Assembly: GCA_024636955.1 (NCBI GenBank)
Contig: JAGXGB010000044.1
Span: forward strand, 37,652-101,651
From: Bacteroidales bacterium
GTDB lineage: Bacteria; Bacteroidota; Bacteroidia; Bacteroidales; Lentimicrobiaceae
Direction of reading: 5' to 3'
DNA length: 64,000 nucleotides
The notes beneath the pieces are model-generated. The model was not told the DNA's origin. It saw only the letters and a list, made by a program, of their open reading frames with translations, and made no database searches. Every line of letters starts with the position of its first letter. Positions within the stretch are counted from its first letter, which is position 1. The position numbers and the translations under genes were made by a program. Positions 34,926 to 44,209 of this stretch are shown here, piece after piece.

Positions 34926-35235
34926 TAGCAGTCAGCACTCAGCTCTCAGATTGAGTGTTCTTTGTTCTTGGTTCATTGTTCTTGGTTCTGAGTTCTGAGT
35001 TCTGAGTTCTGGGAAAGAACATCAATTAAAAACAACCCCCACTTTAGCCTTTCAATTGAACCCCTTGAATCCCGCACATGCGGGAAACCCCTTGAACACC
35101 TTGAACCCCTTGAACACCTTGCACCCCTTGAACTACTTGAACTACTTGAACAATTTGAACCCCTTGAATCCCGCACATGCGGGAAACTACATTGAACAAC
35201 ATTGAACTATCTTGAACAATTTGAACCCCTTGAAC
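34926..35235. repeat. Composite array: heptamers, linker, then TTGAACCCC nonamers with hairpins
   Basis: Reads CAGCACT/CAGCTCT, then TTGAGTGTTCTTTGTTCTTGG, then TTCTGAG heptamers, the linker AACAACCCCCACTTTAGCC and a long run of CTTGAACCC/CTTGAACAC/CTTGAACTA nonamers (35060-35230). Within it, the hairpin CCCGCACATGCGGG occurs twice (about 35070 and 35170). Together it fills the gap upstream of the DUF6933-like gene and downstream of the M28 gene. Translation frames here are low-complexity and not real. Confidence 0.8.
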
Positions 35236-35245
35236 TATTTTCTCT

Positions 35246-37243
35246 TTACCTTATCACCACCACCTTCCTGCTTGCGCTTTGCTTATTGGAGATGGCTCTT
35301 ACGAAATATACACCGGGAGGGAGGTCATTAACATTGGTAACCAGTAGGTTATTGCCGGGCAGCAGGGTGCCACTCTTGAGAACCCTGACAAGTTTGCCTG
35401 TCTGATTGTAAATCGCAAGGGTAACATGGCTCTTTTCTCTGACATTAAGAAGAATCTCCAGTTCTTCACTTGCAGGGTTCGGATAACAATTAAAGGAAAT
35501 GTAGGGTATATCATTGTCTCTAATGTTCACTGTTGTATCCACAGAAAAGAAATGCAGGCACCATGAGTTAAGTGAACCTCCGGGATTATAAATGTTAATC
35601 TCCTGTACTGAAAGTTTCCATGTGCCATCAGTATACTTATTTTTATAGTGGCTTAATGGCATCACAGGCCTGTAACGTCCTGTAAAAGGCGCAGTACCTG
35701 CTGTTACTGATGAATCGGCATCATCATCAAACCTTGTTTGTGTAAAATTATCACCTGCACCCCCTTGTCGATCAGCTAAAATAATAACTGCGCCATCAGG
35801 CCCCTGGAGTCTTATCTGAAGGTCTATGGTGGCAGTATGTGTTATATCAATCGTCACATCCAGGTCCTCAATACGACCAACATGTGTAACATTGAATTCA
35901 TCGTTGGTAACAGAACTTGTGGGAAGGGGTAGTGGCATGTTTGGTGAACATGCAGTATGGTTGACCAGTGCATCAACAAGATATGTGTAGGTTTGCGAAG
36001 GTGGAACGCTTACCTGCGGTGCGAGTCCGATTCCACCATATGGCGAAGTCATTAAGAAACTACTATCTTCATCCTGAACAGCAAAGAAATAGTTAACATC
36101 TGTACCATAAGAAAAACCTGGCATCATAAACCTGAATGTATCGCCTACTGATTCAAAAGTGAGCACTGATTCAAAAGTGATGTTATCAGTAGAATAGTAT
36201 AGCCTTGGAGCGTTATTCCCCTGGGCTATGGTATACGTTCCCGTTATAACTGCCTCTGTAAGCCTCGGTGTAGTTTGATTTGTCGACATCAACCGTTCAT
36301 GTGTGATATAATACCTATATTCAAGTACATTGGCTAATAGCGTGGCATAAGCTGTCCTGGCCAATGAAAAATAGTAACCCATGTTGAAATTTCCTATCAC
36401 ATCGTCGGCAGAGTGGTAATCAGGATTAAAATCGCTGTGAGCCTCAATCACGCCAATAGCCGGATAATCAAAAAGCCAGAATGAATATTGGTCACTTCCG
36501 CTACAGTTGTCTTTGTATGTTATAAGGTGTGAATTATAATAGTCAGCTGATGATGAAAAATCGAGAGTTAGCTGCGAATTATCATCTTCAGTACAAAGAT
36601 CATACTTGTAATTTGTATCAGAGGTATAACCAAGCATGTCCAAATTTATAACCCCTTCTATCACCATCCCTTCCTGTGAAGCCTGGGATGCGAAGTAATT
36701 ACTTCCAAACAATCCCAACTCCTCCTCATCAAATGCGATGAACTTAATACTGTACTTTGAAGGCATATTGTAGAAAAACCGGGCAGCCTCCAGCATAGCA
36801 GCTACCCCTGAAGCATTATCATCTGCCCCGGGAGCTTGTTCCTGATTCTGCGAACTATAGCTGTCGTAATGGGCACACATGATGTAGTACTTATCTGGAA
36901 ACACGGTTCCAGTCTTGGTGGCAATTACATTCTGCCCGCTACCTTCATTAAAAAACTGTATTTCAGGACTGTATCCATATTCAACAAACTTTGCCTCAAT
37001 AAAATCAGTGGCTAGCTGATTCTGTGTACTTTCAGCAAAGCGTGTTGTAAATGTATGGGTTTGGCCGTTGATTATTACGGAGGTGTCTCCCGAAAGTTGC
37101 CTCACCAATAACTCAATATTTGATGTGTCGGCCAAACTGGTTAATGAATCAATATAAGGACTAAACCCAACTTGTCCATTAACGAAAATAGGGAAACCGA
37201 GAAAAACTAAAGCGACGATAATTGAGTTCTTCAGATGCTTCAT
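35246..37243 (-). CDS. M28 family zinc aminopeptidase, secreted by T9SS
   Basis: A 665-residue extracellular peptidase. After the signal peptide (residues 1-23), metal ligands and catalytic residues are in place: MCAHYDSY (H125), [10 protein letters not shown] (D141), [12 protein letters not shown] (catalytic E173, ligand E174), INLDMLGY (D202), DYHSADD (H277). Residues about 430-560 resemble a proprotein-convertase P-domain ([20 protein letters not shown]). The last 85 residues are a T9SS type A sorting domain ([14 protein letters not shown] ... PPGVYFVRA). It likely trims amino acids from peptides outside the cell. Confidence 0.93.
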   Translation of the reverse strand: MKHLKNSIIVALVFLGFPIFVNGQVGFSPYIDSLTSLADTSNIELLVRQLSGDTSVIINGQTHTFTTRFAESTQNQLATDFIEAKFVEYGYSPEIQFFNEGSGQNVIATKTGTVFPDKYYIMCAHYDSYSSQNQEQAPGADDNASGVAAMLEAARFFYNMPSKYSIKFIAFDEEELGLFGSNYFASQASQEGMVIEGVINLDMLGYTSDTNYKYDLCTEDDNSQLTLDFSSSADYYNSHLITYKDNCSGSDQYSFWLFDYPAIGVIEAHSDFNPDYHSADDVIGNFNMGYYFSLARTAYATLLANVLEYRYYITHERLMSTNQTTPRLTEAVITGTYTIAQGNNAPRLYYSTDNITFESVLTFESVGDTFRFMMPGFSYGTDVNYFFAVQDEDSSFLMTSPYGGIGLAPQVSVPPSQTYTYLVDALVNHTACSPNMPLPLPTSSVTNDEFNVTHVGRIEDLDVTIDITHTATIDLQIRLQGPDGAVIILADRQGGAGDNFTQTRFDDDADSSVTAGTAPFTGRYRPVMPLSHYKNKYTDGTWKLSVQEINIYNPGGSLNSWCLHFFSVDTTVNIRDNDIPYISFNCYPNPASEELEILLNVREKSHVTLAIYNQTGKLVRVLKSGTLLPGNNLLVTNVNDLPPGVYFVRAISNKQSASRKVVVIR

Positions 37244-37310
37244 AATTCAGGTTTTATCAGGGTTGATATAAAAGATATGCTAAGATAGATAAAATATATG
37301 AAATATTGTT

Positions 37311-37660
37311 GAGCATAGAGCATAGGGCATAGGGCTATCAGCTATCAGCTCCGGTCCCCGAGCCCAGTCGAGGGGTCAGCTCTCAGCTCCGGTCCCCGAG
37401 CCCAGTCGAGGGGTCAGCTATCAGCTCCGGTCCCCGAGCCCAGTCGAGGGGTCAGTTATCAGCTTGAGTGTTCTTTGTTCTTGGTTGTTGGCGGTCCCCG
37501 AGTTTTTATCGAGGGGGGTTCTGGGTTCTGGGTTCTGGGAAAAACATAGATTTAAACAAACCTTACTTTATACTTTAGCCCTTAGCCTTTAGCCTTTAGC
37601 CTTGTCCTTTAGCCTTTAGCCTTGGTCCCCGAGTTTTTATCGAGGGGTTAGCCTTTAGCT
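37311..37660. repeat. Large composite heptamer array
   Basis: In order: CATAGGG heptamers, CAGCTAT/CAGCTCC units carrying three GGTCCCCGAG-CCCAG-TCGAGGGG modules, TTGAGTGTTCTTTG, a GGTCCCCGAG-TTTTTAT-CGAGGGG module, TTCTGGG heptamers, the linker AAAAACATAGATTTAAACAA plus CTTACTTTATACTTTAGCC, TTAGCCT heptamers and a further hairpin-like module at about 37623. It lies upstream of the M28 gene start, yet is non-coding on both strands. Confidence 0.85.
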
Positions 37661-37720
37661 TTTTTTAACTTTTATCTACTAAATCAATTCCCAAACCACT
37701 CACATCACAGAGGCATTTCC

Positions 37721-37795
37721 CTCGCATTGTATTCGCATTTTGAACGCTTAAATGCGAACGATATGCGAACGGTATGCGAACGAAGTGCGACTACT
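37721..37795. repeat. Inverted iteron-like array (GCGAACGRTAT, 11-base step)
   Basis: Left arm TCGCATTGTATTCGCAT and right arm of ATGCGAACGAT, ATGCGAACGGT, ATGCGAACGAA, GTGCGAC around TTTTGAACGCTTAA. As in the hairpins at 14.5 and 19.8 kb, complementary arms are built of short tandem words, and an ACTGACA follows. It precedes a lipoprotein gene by about 85 bases. Confidence 0.65.
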
Positions 37796-37880
37796 GACAA
37801 AATGAATCTCGGTCAAATTGTTCGCTGTTCACAATTCACAGATCACAAATTATTTTATACATTTACGACAAATATGTCAA

Positions 37881-38759
37881 ATGAAGAATATCCTTGTTGG
37901 TTCACTAATCTGCCTTCTTATTTGGGGCTGTAACAAAGAAAACGAAAATCCTGAAATTAAGTCATACAGGCTCAAATCGTGGTATGACTCAACATCCAAT
38001 GCATTAAGATTTGATGTAAGTTATGAAGGGGAAAAAGTTTCAGGTGTTTTATTATCTATAAATTCTAAACCAAGCTGCAAAGATGCATGGAGATATGAAG
38101 AGAAAAAAATCTTCATTGAACGATATTATCCTAGTGACACCGGCTGGAGAGGTCCCTTTTTCATAAGGGAATTAACTTATAATGATGATGGTAAGCTTAT
38201 CAGGGCATACACTCCTGGTGAGTACATTAACAATGTATATATTTATAATTGGGAAGGTGATAAGGTAAGCTATCAGATTATTGGAAATGATACCATTTAC
38301 TACAGTTATGAGAATAATCTTCTCAACCTAATGACTTATCAAAGAGGTAATGGCAATTCATTAGGGTGTGAAAGGCTTAATTATACAGAAGGCAAAGTAA
38401 CTGATATGACTTATTGGAATACCGATACTACACGAAAGGCAAAATTCACATACCAGGGTGATAAACTATATCAAATAATTAAAACCGATCCAAGCGGACA
38501 AGTTCACTCCGGGTCAAAAACCGAAACATATATCTATGACAACAACGGCAATCTTAGTCAAAAAGTCAGGTATGACGAAGATTGGAATTCCACTCACACC
38601 ACTTTTTTTGAATATGAACCGGGCAAAGGCAATTTCGATCAATATTGGTTGTACAGGCATGGATGGCTGGTCTATTACCTCTATCCTAATATGATTCCCG
38701 CTGAGGACGCTCATGGCAGATATTCAAATTATGGCCTGGATGAAGGATTAATGTATTGA
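37881..38759 (+). CDS. Surface lipoprotein with YD/RHS-like strands (paralogue of 20647-21519)
   Basis: The ATG at 37881 opens MKNILVGSLICLLIWGCNKE, a lipoprotein signal with Cys 17 followed by acidic NKENENPE, which predicts surface export. An ORF start 63 bases upstream is spurious. The 292-residue protein has repeated Y-x-Y/D-x-x strands (ELTYNDDGKLIRAYTPGEYI, TYIYDNNGNLSQKVRYDEDW) and the C-terminus FEYEPGKGNFDQYWLYRHGW shared with the 20647 protein. Function unknown. Confidence 0.78.
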   Translation: MKNILVGSLICLLIWGCNKENENPEIKSYRLKSWYDSTSNALRFDVSYEGEKVSGVLLSINSKPSCKDAWRYEEKKIFIERYYPSDTGWRGPFFIRELTYNDDGKLIRAYTPGEYINNVYIYNWEGDKVSYQIIGNDTIYYSYENNLLNLMTYQRGNGNSLGCERLNYTEGKVTDMTYWNTDTTRKAKFTYQGDKLYQIIKTDPSGQVHSGSKTETYIYDNNGNLSQKVRYDEDWNSTHTTFFEYEPGKGNFDQYWLYRHGWLVYYLYPNMIPAEDAHGRYSNYGLDEGLMY

Positions 38760-38781
38760 ACGCCGAAGGCTGAACAACTTT

Positions 38782-39534
38782 CTACCGCACCACAAACTTC
38801 CCTGTGGTAGTTCCGTATTTGTAGATATAGACTCCGGGGGAAAAGCCCGTCACATTGAGGATCGTGCTTTCCGAGTTTTTGTCGAGGATCATCTTTTCTA
38901 CCTGTGCGCCTGAAGTATTGTATATTGTTAAAAGTGCATCGGCGGAGCTGTTGATGTGGTAAGGAATTTTGATGTAGTTGTTTGCCGGATTTGGCGAAGG
39001 GTAAAATACATCCTGACCTGCAGCATTCTGCACCGGCAGGTACGTCCCCGGAAGGGAATATAAATCGGTAACCAGTATGCCCAGATCAAAATCAACTGTG
39101 CGGAATCCCAAAACCGGGTTCATGCCGGCACTTTGCGTGATGAAAGGATAAGCATTTGCAACAAGCCCGAACTCATACAGTATTTCAGCATCTTCGTTTA
39201 CAAGTAGTCCTTCTACATTGGATGCGGAGTCATACCTAAATAACATATACTCCAACTTATCATCTGTGTTAAACAGTTTATCTGACATGAAATAGATGTC
39301 GCCATATTCACCCGGATTAATATATGGAGGATGCAACTCCCTATAAAGGGTAAAATCAGACCGGTAAACGCTAACGGATATCGAATACGACCATTCAGCA
39401 TACCAGGTTCCACTCTGACTGGTTTTAAAAGGATAAACATCAGCAGGCAACCTCTGTTCAAAGGTAATTTGTGCCTCTACAACAGCTGAAGCAGCTAACA
39501 GGATGATAAGGGAAAGGAGTAGTTTTCTTTTCAT
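38782..39534 (-). CDS. Secreted protein with T9SS sorting domain
   Basis: The ATG at 39534 starts MKRKLLLSLIILLAASAVVE (signal peptide; cleavage before QITFEQ). The first 150 residues are beta-rich (YPFKTSQSGTWYAEWSYSIS, DKLEYMLFRYDSAS) and unknown. From VFYPSPNPANNYIKIPYHIN to GVYIYKYGTTTGKFVVR is a T9SS type A domain. It has 250 residues. It is convergent with the lipoprotein gene at 37881. Confidence 0.85.
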   Translation of the reverse strand: MKRKLLLSLIILLAASAVVEAQITFEQRLPADVYPFKTSQSGTWYAEWSYSISVSVYRSDFTLYRELHPPYINPGEYGDIYFMSDKLFNTDDKLEYMLFRYDSASNVEGLLVNEDAEILYEFGLVANAYPFITQSAGMNPVLGFRTVDFDLGILVTDLYSLPGTYLPVQNAAGQDVFYPSPNPANNYIKIPYHINSSADALLTIYNTSGAQVEKMILDKNSESTILNVTGFSPGVYIYKYGTTTGKFVVR

Positions 39535-39593
39535 ACTTTTGGATTTATAAATTTTTAGTGTCAAATGTAGGGAAAAATGTAGTTATGCTTTAT

Positions 39594-39830
39594 GAACCAG
39601 GCCACCTCACAACCTTTAAGCCCTGAAAGGGCGAAATAAGTCAACATAGGGTGCAACCCTATGAACAGGCCACCTCACAACCTGTAAGCCCTGAAAGGGC
39701 GAAATAACAAACTCCCACAAAGTATATTTCGCCCTTTCAGGGCTTAAAAATTGTAGCTTCATTATAACGATGGGTTTCACCCATCGCTGACATATGCCGC
39801 CCCTTCAGGGCTATGATCCCCAACAGGAGA
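39594..39830. repeat. Cluster of REP-like hairpins (GCCCTGAAAGGGC family)
   Basis: Two direct copies of a unit containing CACCTCACAACCT and AAGCCCTGAAAGGGCGAAAT (39594-39639, 39663-39707), an inverted copy ATTTCGCCCTTTCAGGGCTT (39726-39745), and hairpins CATAGGGTGCAACCCTATG (39645-39663) and GATGGGTTTCACCCATC (39769-39785). This type is common in Bacteroidota genomes and is often paired with REP-associated transposases, none of which are in this window. Confidence 0.75.
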
Positions 39831-39844
39831 CACAGCTAATCCTA

Positions 39845-39960
39845 CCCTTTAGCCTTTAGTCTCGGTCCCCGAGTTTTTATCGAGGGGTTAGCCTTTAGCC
39901 TTTAGCCCTTAGCCTTTAGCCTTCAGTTGAACAACATTGAACTATCTTGACCTATCTTGA
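39845..39960. repeat. Heptamer array with GGTCCCCGAG module and TTGAAC units
   Basis: CCTTTAGCCTTTAGTC, one GGTCCCCGAG-TTTTTAT-CGAGGGG, then TTAGCCT heptamers and TTGAACA/CTATCTTGACC units. It ends about 130 bases before the ATG at 40090. Together with the REP cluster it fills the 39535-40089 gap. Confidence 0.75.
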
Positions 39961-40089
39961 ACATTCCCCAATAATTCTATGTTTAACTCCTCTTCCCCTG
40001 AATCATAACTAGATTCTCCTTTTCTGTATTCTTCTTATTTATTGCCTTTGTTAGTTGAATTCACCTCAATTCACTTAATACATATCTCT

Positions 40090-40569
40090 ATGGATTACAA
40101 AAAAGCAATGCTTCTTTATGTCCTGATGCTGGGAGTTGGCCTGTTTACAGGATCAGCCCAGCAATCTCTGAATGCTTCAGGCGGTAATGCTGCCGGTTCC
40201 GGGGGCTCCTCAGAGTATGCAATAGGACAAATGTTTAATTCCGTTATATCTACTCCTGGCGCAATGCATCAGTCTCTTGAATTTGTACCTGCAGATACAG
40301 AGGACAATGCCCAGGAAATCTCCTTATCGGTTTACCCGAATCCCACTATGCATGACCTGGTTTTAGATTTTAATTCAAATGACCTGGAAATTGATACTGA
40401 AATGCTGCGATACCGACTTTATGATCCACATGGCAATTTGCTGTTGAACGAAAGGATAACCGGTGATAAAACTGAAATCAAGACCCGATTCCTGGCTCCC
40501 AGTTTCTATTATCTGAATATTATGAATAACGATAAATTAATTCACACATTCAAAATCATTAAATACTAG
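40090..40569 (+). CDS. Secreted protein with T9SS type A sorting domain
   Basis: The start at 40090 ([20 protein letters not shown], signal peptide) is preferred over a frame start 48 bases earlier. A short Gly/Ser region ([20 protein letters not shown]) is followed by [20 protein letters not shown] and [20 protein letters not shown], a T9SS sorting domain. The 159-residue protein is mostly sorting signal with a tiny passenger. It is four bases upstream of the collagen-like gene, so they are one operon. Confidence 0.8.
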   Translation: MDYKKAMLLYVLMLGVGLFTGSAQQSLNASGGNAAGSGGSSEYAIGQMFNSVISTPGAMHQSLEFVPADTEDNAQEISLSVYPNPTMHDLVLDFNSNDLEIDTEMLRYRLYDPHGNLLLNERITGDKTEIKTRFLAPSFYYLNIMNNDKLIHTFKIIKY

Positions 40570-40573
40570 AACC

Positions 40574-41884
40574 ATGCACAACATCTTTACCTTTATAATT
40601 GTAGCAACGCTATTAGCAGGGCTACAGCCGCATCAGGGCATCGCACAGGCGCCTGAAAAATTCAACTACCAGGCAATTGTATATAAAAGCAATGGCCAGG
40701 TATTGAAAAACAGGCCGGTTGGACTTCGTTTCAGTATCCTTCAAGGTTCAGCTGTTGGAACAGAAGTATATGTTGAAACCCAGAACTTGATGACTAATAA
40801 CAATGGATTTATCGATGCACAAATTGGCGACGGTAGTGTTGTTTTAGGTACTTTTTCAGCCATTATGTGGTCATCAGATATTTACTTTATCAAAACAGAA
40901 ACTGATCCTGACGGTGGAACAAATTATACTATTACAGGTACAAGTCAATTACTCAGTGTGCCATATGCACTGTTTGCAAAAGAATCAGGAAGTTCAATCC
41001 CCGGCCCTGAAGGTCCTCAAGGCCCTGAAGGCCCAATGGGTCCAGAGGGTCCTGTTGGTGAAACAGGACCAGAAGGCCCGGTAGGTGCTACAGGAGCAAC
41101 AGGTGCAACGGGACCGCAGGGTCCAACTGGTGAAACGGGACCGGCAGGTGCGGTTGGAGCTACGGGTGCAACCGGTGCAACGGGTGCCACAGGAGCAACA
41201 GGTGCCACGGGTCCGCAGGGTCCGATTGGTGAAACCGGCCCAGCAGGCCCGGTTGGTGCAACCGGTGCAACGGGTGCCACAGGAGCCACAGGTGAAACAG
41301 GCCCCGAAGGCCCTCAGGGTATCCAGGGAATCCAGGGAATCCAGGGAATTCAGGGTGCCGAAGGTCCTCAAGGCCCGGCTGGCAATGGTGTTCCGGCAGG
41401 TGTTAGCACCGGTAATGTTATAATGTATGACGTTTCAGGAAATAACTGGGTTGCCAGGAATCTTACAACCGGAGCAACCGGTGGCAGTCAACCATTTAGT
41501 AATGTACAGCCTTACCTGGCAATTAATTATTGTATAGCGTTGGAGGGAATTTACCCTTCAAGGGATGGTATTGAACCCTTTATTGCTGAAATTATGTTGT
41601 TCGGTGGTAATTTTGCACCTCGTGGTTTTGCCACTTGTAGCGGTCAATTATTACCAATTGCACAAAACACCGCTTTGTTTTCCTTGCTTGGCACTACTTA
41701 TGGAGGAAACGGCCAAACCACCTTTGCTTTGCCCGATCTTAGAGGACGTGCTGCAATACAACAAGGGCAAGGACCAGGGCTTTCCAATTATAGTTTGGGA
41801 GAGGTTGGTGGAGCAGAAACGGTTACCCTTAATGTTAACCAGATACCTGCGCATAACCACGCTGTTGTTTTTACAACTCCTTAA
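40574..41884 (+). CDS. Collagen-like repeat protein with tail-collar domain
   Basis: A 436-residue secreted protein. After the signal peptide (residues 1-25), residues 26-140 form a Bacteroidota domain ([34 protein letters not shown]). Residues about 145-275 are Gly-X-Y collagen repeats ([39 protein letters not shown]). Residues about 335-430 are a phage-tail-collar domain ([40 protein letters not shown]). Such proteins form trimeric fibres. In an operon with a sorted protein and a subtilase, a surface or released fibre complex is likely; phage origin of the collar is possible. Confidence 0.88.
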   Translation: MHNIFTFIIVATLLAGLQPHQGIAQAPEKFNYQAIVYKSNGQVLKNRPVGLRFSILQGSAVGTEVYVETQNLMTNNNGFIDAQIGDGSVVLGTFSAIMWSSDIYFIKTETDPDGGTNYTITGTSQLLSVPYALFAKESGSSIPGPEGPQGPEGPMGPEGPVGETGPEGPVGATGATGATGPQGPTGETGPAGAVGATGATGATGATGATGATGPQGPIGETGPAGPVGATGATGATGATGETGPEGPQGIQGIQGIQGIQGAEGPQGPAGNGVPAGVSTGNVIMYDVSGNNWVARNLTTGATGGSQPFSNVQPYLAINYCIALEGIYPSRDGIEPFIAEIMLFGGNFAPRGFATCSGQLLPIAQNTALFSLLGTTYGGNGQTTFALPDLRGRAAIQQGQGPGLSNYSLGEVGGAETVTLNVNQIPAHNHAVVFTTP

Positions 41885-41924
41885 TTGATTTATTTATTAA
41901 GCGTTATCAAGCGCCCACTAAAGT

Positions 41925-43670
41925 ATGAAAATGTTCTGTAATTTACCCGCTTTAGGGGCTATGGTATTCTTTTGCCTTCAAGGCTTAAGTACCATAGCCC
42001 AAACTGCGGGCAGTGGAGTAAATGACTCCCTTAAACCCAATTTCTGGGCTTATGAGATATTACACCTGCCTGATTTTAGTCAGTCAGAACCTGGCAAAGT
42101 AGTTAAAATTGCCGTGGTTGATGATGCTTTTCGTTTAACTCACCGTTCACTTTCATCCTTTTGGTACAAGAATGAAAACGAAATTCCCGGTAATGGGATT
42201 GATGATGATCAAAATGGTTACCCCGATGACCTTTACGGATGGGATGTTGCTGACAACGATCAGAATGTTGGCATCCCACGGGGAAAGGAATCTGCTTTAA
42301 CCCATGGCACTTTGACGGCAGGAACTATTACTGAAGTAGCCCGAAGGTGTTTCGGTGAAAACGCATCACAGTTTATTAAAATAATTCCGGTAAAAGTTGT
42401 GAGCGACAATGCAACTAAACACTACTACGAACTTGGATATGAAGGCATTGCTTATGCAATAAAACAGAATCCCGACATAATATTATGTGCATGGAGTGGG
42501 GGCCGGTACGACAGTGAAAAATACAACGCATTATTTTTGGAAGCACAACGCAAAGGAATCCTGATACTTGCATCAGCAGGTAATTTTTTCAGTGAACACT
42601 GCGACCCGCCAGCTTCAATAAATTCTGTATACGCAGTTGCGGCTATAAATACATCACTTCGCAAGACTAAAGCAAGTAACTACGGAGAAAAAGTTGATCT
42701 TGTGGCTGCCGGCGAGATGGTATATGCTCCATGGCCCGAAAGTGACAATACTTTCAGTTACCATGATGGAACTTCTTCAGCAGTATCATTGATTGCCGGT
42801 TGTGCTGCAGTGCTCAAAGCCATGGTGCCAAAAGCTACATCAGCTCAGATAATCGCATCATTGAAAAATACTGCATCACCGGTTGATAACCTGAATACCA
42901 AATATGGCGGGAAACTGGGAGCCGGACTACCTGACCTTACATCAGCAGTTGATTATCTGCAAAGGGAAAACTTACAGTATAAATACTTCAATTCACGAAG
43001 GCCTGAAGGTGACATCATCATAGGGCAAGCACCGGAAACCACATGGGTGATCAATCCTGCCGGTGGGTATGCCGGATACAACTTCAGCATCAGGGATGAA
43101 TGGAATTCACCCGGTGCGCAATTGCAATTCTATTCAGGCGATTCGCTGAAAGCAACATGGACCTCGGGCAGCTTTGTTCCCGAATTATTCATTAGTGGAA
43201 GTCCTGTAAGAGTGAGCTATACAGGCAAAAAAAGCCGGAAACCTTTCCGCCTTTCATATTCATCAGTTCCAGTTGATTCAACAACACTATATTGCAGAGG
43301 CACAGAATACCATACATCACCCAACGGCTCTTTTGATGATGGTAGTAATTCATCTGACTATTCCAACAATGCTTCCTGCAAATGGCAAATTACAGTTCCC
43401 AAGGGAAAAAGAATCAGAATTGAATTTGATGAATTCAGCACACAGCCCAAAACTGATTATGTATGGTTGTTTGCAGGAACTGAAACCCTGCAGGAGAATG
43501 CACTCTCCGGATTTAGCGGCCATGACATACCTCCCGTAATCATAAGTCCCACGAATGAGTTATTGATATGGTTCGTAACTGATTCCAACATCACCTCCAA
43601 AGGATGGCATGTAACGTACAGTGCAACCGATGAAATGCCCGGAGTGCACGATGTTATCACTTCACCTTAA
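41925..43670 (+). CDS. Subtilisin-family (S8) serine protease with C-terminal CUB-like domain
   Basis: A 581-residue protein with a signal peptide (residues 1-25). Catalytic triad residues are present: D66 in KIAVVDDAFRLTH, H127 in ALTHGTLTAG and S284 in HDGTSSAVSLIAG, with oxyanion N220 (LASAGNF). The Ser motif GTSSAV departs from the usual GTSMAxP, so specificity or activity may differ. Residues about 455-560 form a CUB-like domain (YCRGTEYHTSPNGSFDDGSN, CKWQITVPKGKRIRIEFDEF). It lies 40 bases after the collagen-like gene and is probably co-expressed; processing of surface proteins is plausible. Confidence 0.87.
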   Translation: MKMFCNLPALGAMVFFCLQGLSTIAQTAGSGVNDSLKPNFWAYEILHLPDFSQSEPGKVVKIAVVDDAFRLTHRSLSSFWYKNENEIPGNGIDDDQNGYPDDLYGWDVADNDQNVGIPRGKESALTHGTLTAGTITEVARRCFGENASQFIKIIPVKVVSDNATKHYYELGYEGIAYAIKQNPDIILCAWSGGRYDSEKYNALFLEAQRKGILILASAGNFFSEHCDPPASINSVYAVAAINTSLRKTKASNYGEKVDLVAAGEMVYAPWPESDNTFSYHDGTSSAVSLIAGCAAVLKAMVPKATSAQIIASLKNTASPVDNLNTKYGGKLGAGLPDLTSAVDYLQRENLQYKYFNSRRPEGDIIIGQAPETTWVINPAGGYAGYNFSIRDEWNSPGAQLQFYSGDSLKATWTSGSFVPELFISGSPVRVSYTGKKSRKPFRLSYSSVPVDSTTLYCRGTEYHTSPNGSFDDGSNSSDYSNNASCKWQITVPKGKRIRIEFDEFSTQPKTDYVWLFAGTETLQENALSGFSGHDIPPVIISPTNELLIWFVTDSNITSKGWHVTYSATDEMPGVHDVITSP

Positions 43671-43682
43671 TTCGCTGTTTAA

Positions 43683-43962
43683 CTGTCAGCTCCGGTCCCC
43701 GAGCCCAGTCGAGGGGTCAGCTATCAGCTTGAGTGTTCTTTGTTCTTTGTTCTTTGTTTTTGGCGGTCCCCGAGTTTTTATCGAGGGGCTGAGTTCTGAG
43801 TTCTGAGTTCTGGGCGTGACCAAATAGGTACAAAACAAACCCCACTTTATACTTTAGCCTTTAGCCTCGGTCCCCGAGTTTTTATCGAGGGGTTAGCCTT
43901 TAGCCTTGTTCAAGCATAGGGCATAGGGCATAGCAGGATCACTCACTACTCACTACTCACTT
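43683..43962. repeat. Large composite heptamer array
   Basis: CAGCTCC with a GGTCCCCGAG-CCCAG-TCGAGGGG module, CAGCTTGAGTGTTCTTTG with TTCTTTG heptamers, a TTTTTAT-type module, TTCTGAG heptamers, linker AAACAAACCCCACTTTATAC, TTAGCCT with another module, CATAGGG and CTCACTA heptamers. The order is that of the 37311 array, with CATAGGG placed at the end. Confidence 0.85.
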
Positions 43963-44010
43963 TGCTTCTAATGGAGACATACCATCATCATAATATTCCT
44001 CCCGAAAAGG

Positions 44011-44149
44011 TCGGAATGACGGTGGTGTCGTGGGTTTTAGGAAGGGAAGTGGAAAAAAGAAGTGCGGCGATGCCGCACTTCTTTTTTCCACTTCCCCCCA
44101 TTGACTTCAATGGCAAACCGTCATTCCGAACTCCGCTTTTGTGCGGAGT
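44011..44149. repeat. Nested long palindrome
   Basis: Perfect 25-base arms GGGAAGTGGAAAAAAGAAGT (plus GCGGC; 44044-44068) and their complement (44072-44096) around a GAT loop. Outside lie 13-base arms TCGGAATGACGGT (44011-44023) and ACCGTCATTCCGA (44117-44129), followed by a third hairpin ACTCCGC-TTTTGT-GCGGAGT (44130-44149) and GGAATCTCA. The outer sequence is related to the inverted repeat at 17146-17209. Apparent short protein frames across it are mirror images and not real. Confidence 0.85.
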
Positions 44150-44209
44150 AAGGAATCTCATCTTTGAACAACCTTTGAACAACCTTTGAACGCGAAGCTT
44201 TGAACAACC

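Noticed and set aside
34973..35176. Ser/Arg/Gly-rich reading frame on the minus strand
   Set aside because: It translates the TTGAACCCC nonamer array; low-complexity and not protein-like.
40994..41371. Long open frames antisense or out of frame to the collagen repeats
   Set aside because: Gly-X-Y coding DNA leaves other frames open; the plus-strand collagen-like gene explains the region.
43962..44189. Mirror-image reading frames on both strands
   Set aside because: They are translations of the nested palindrome and of each other.
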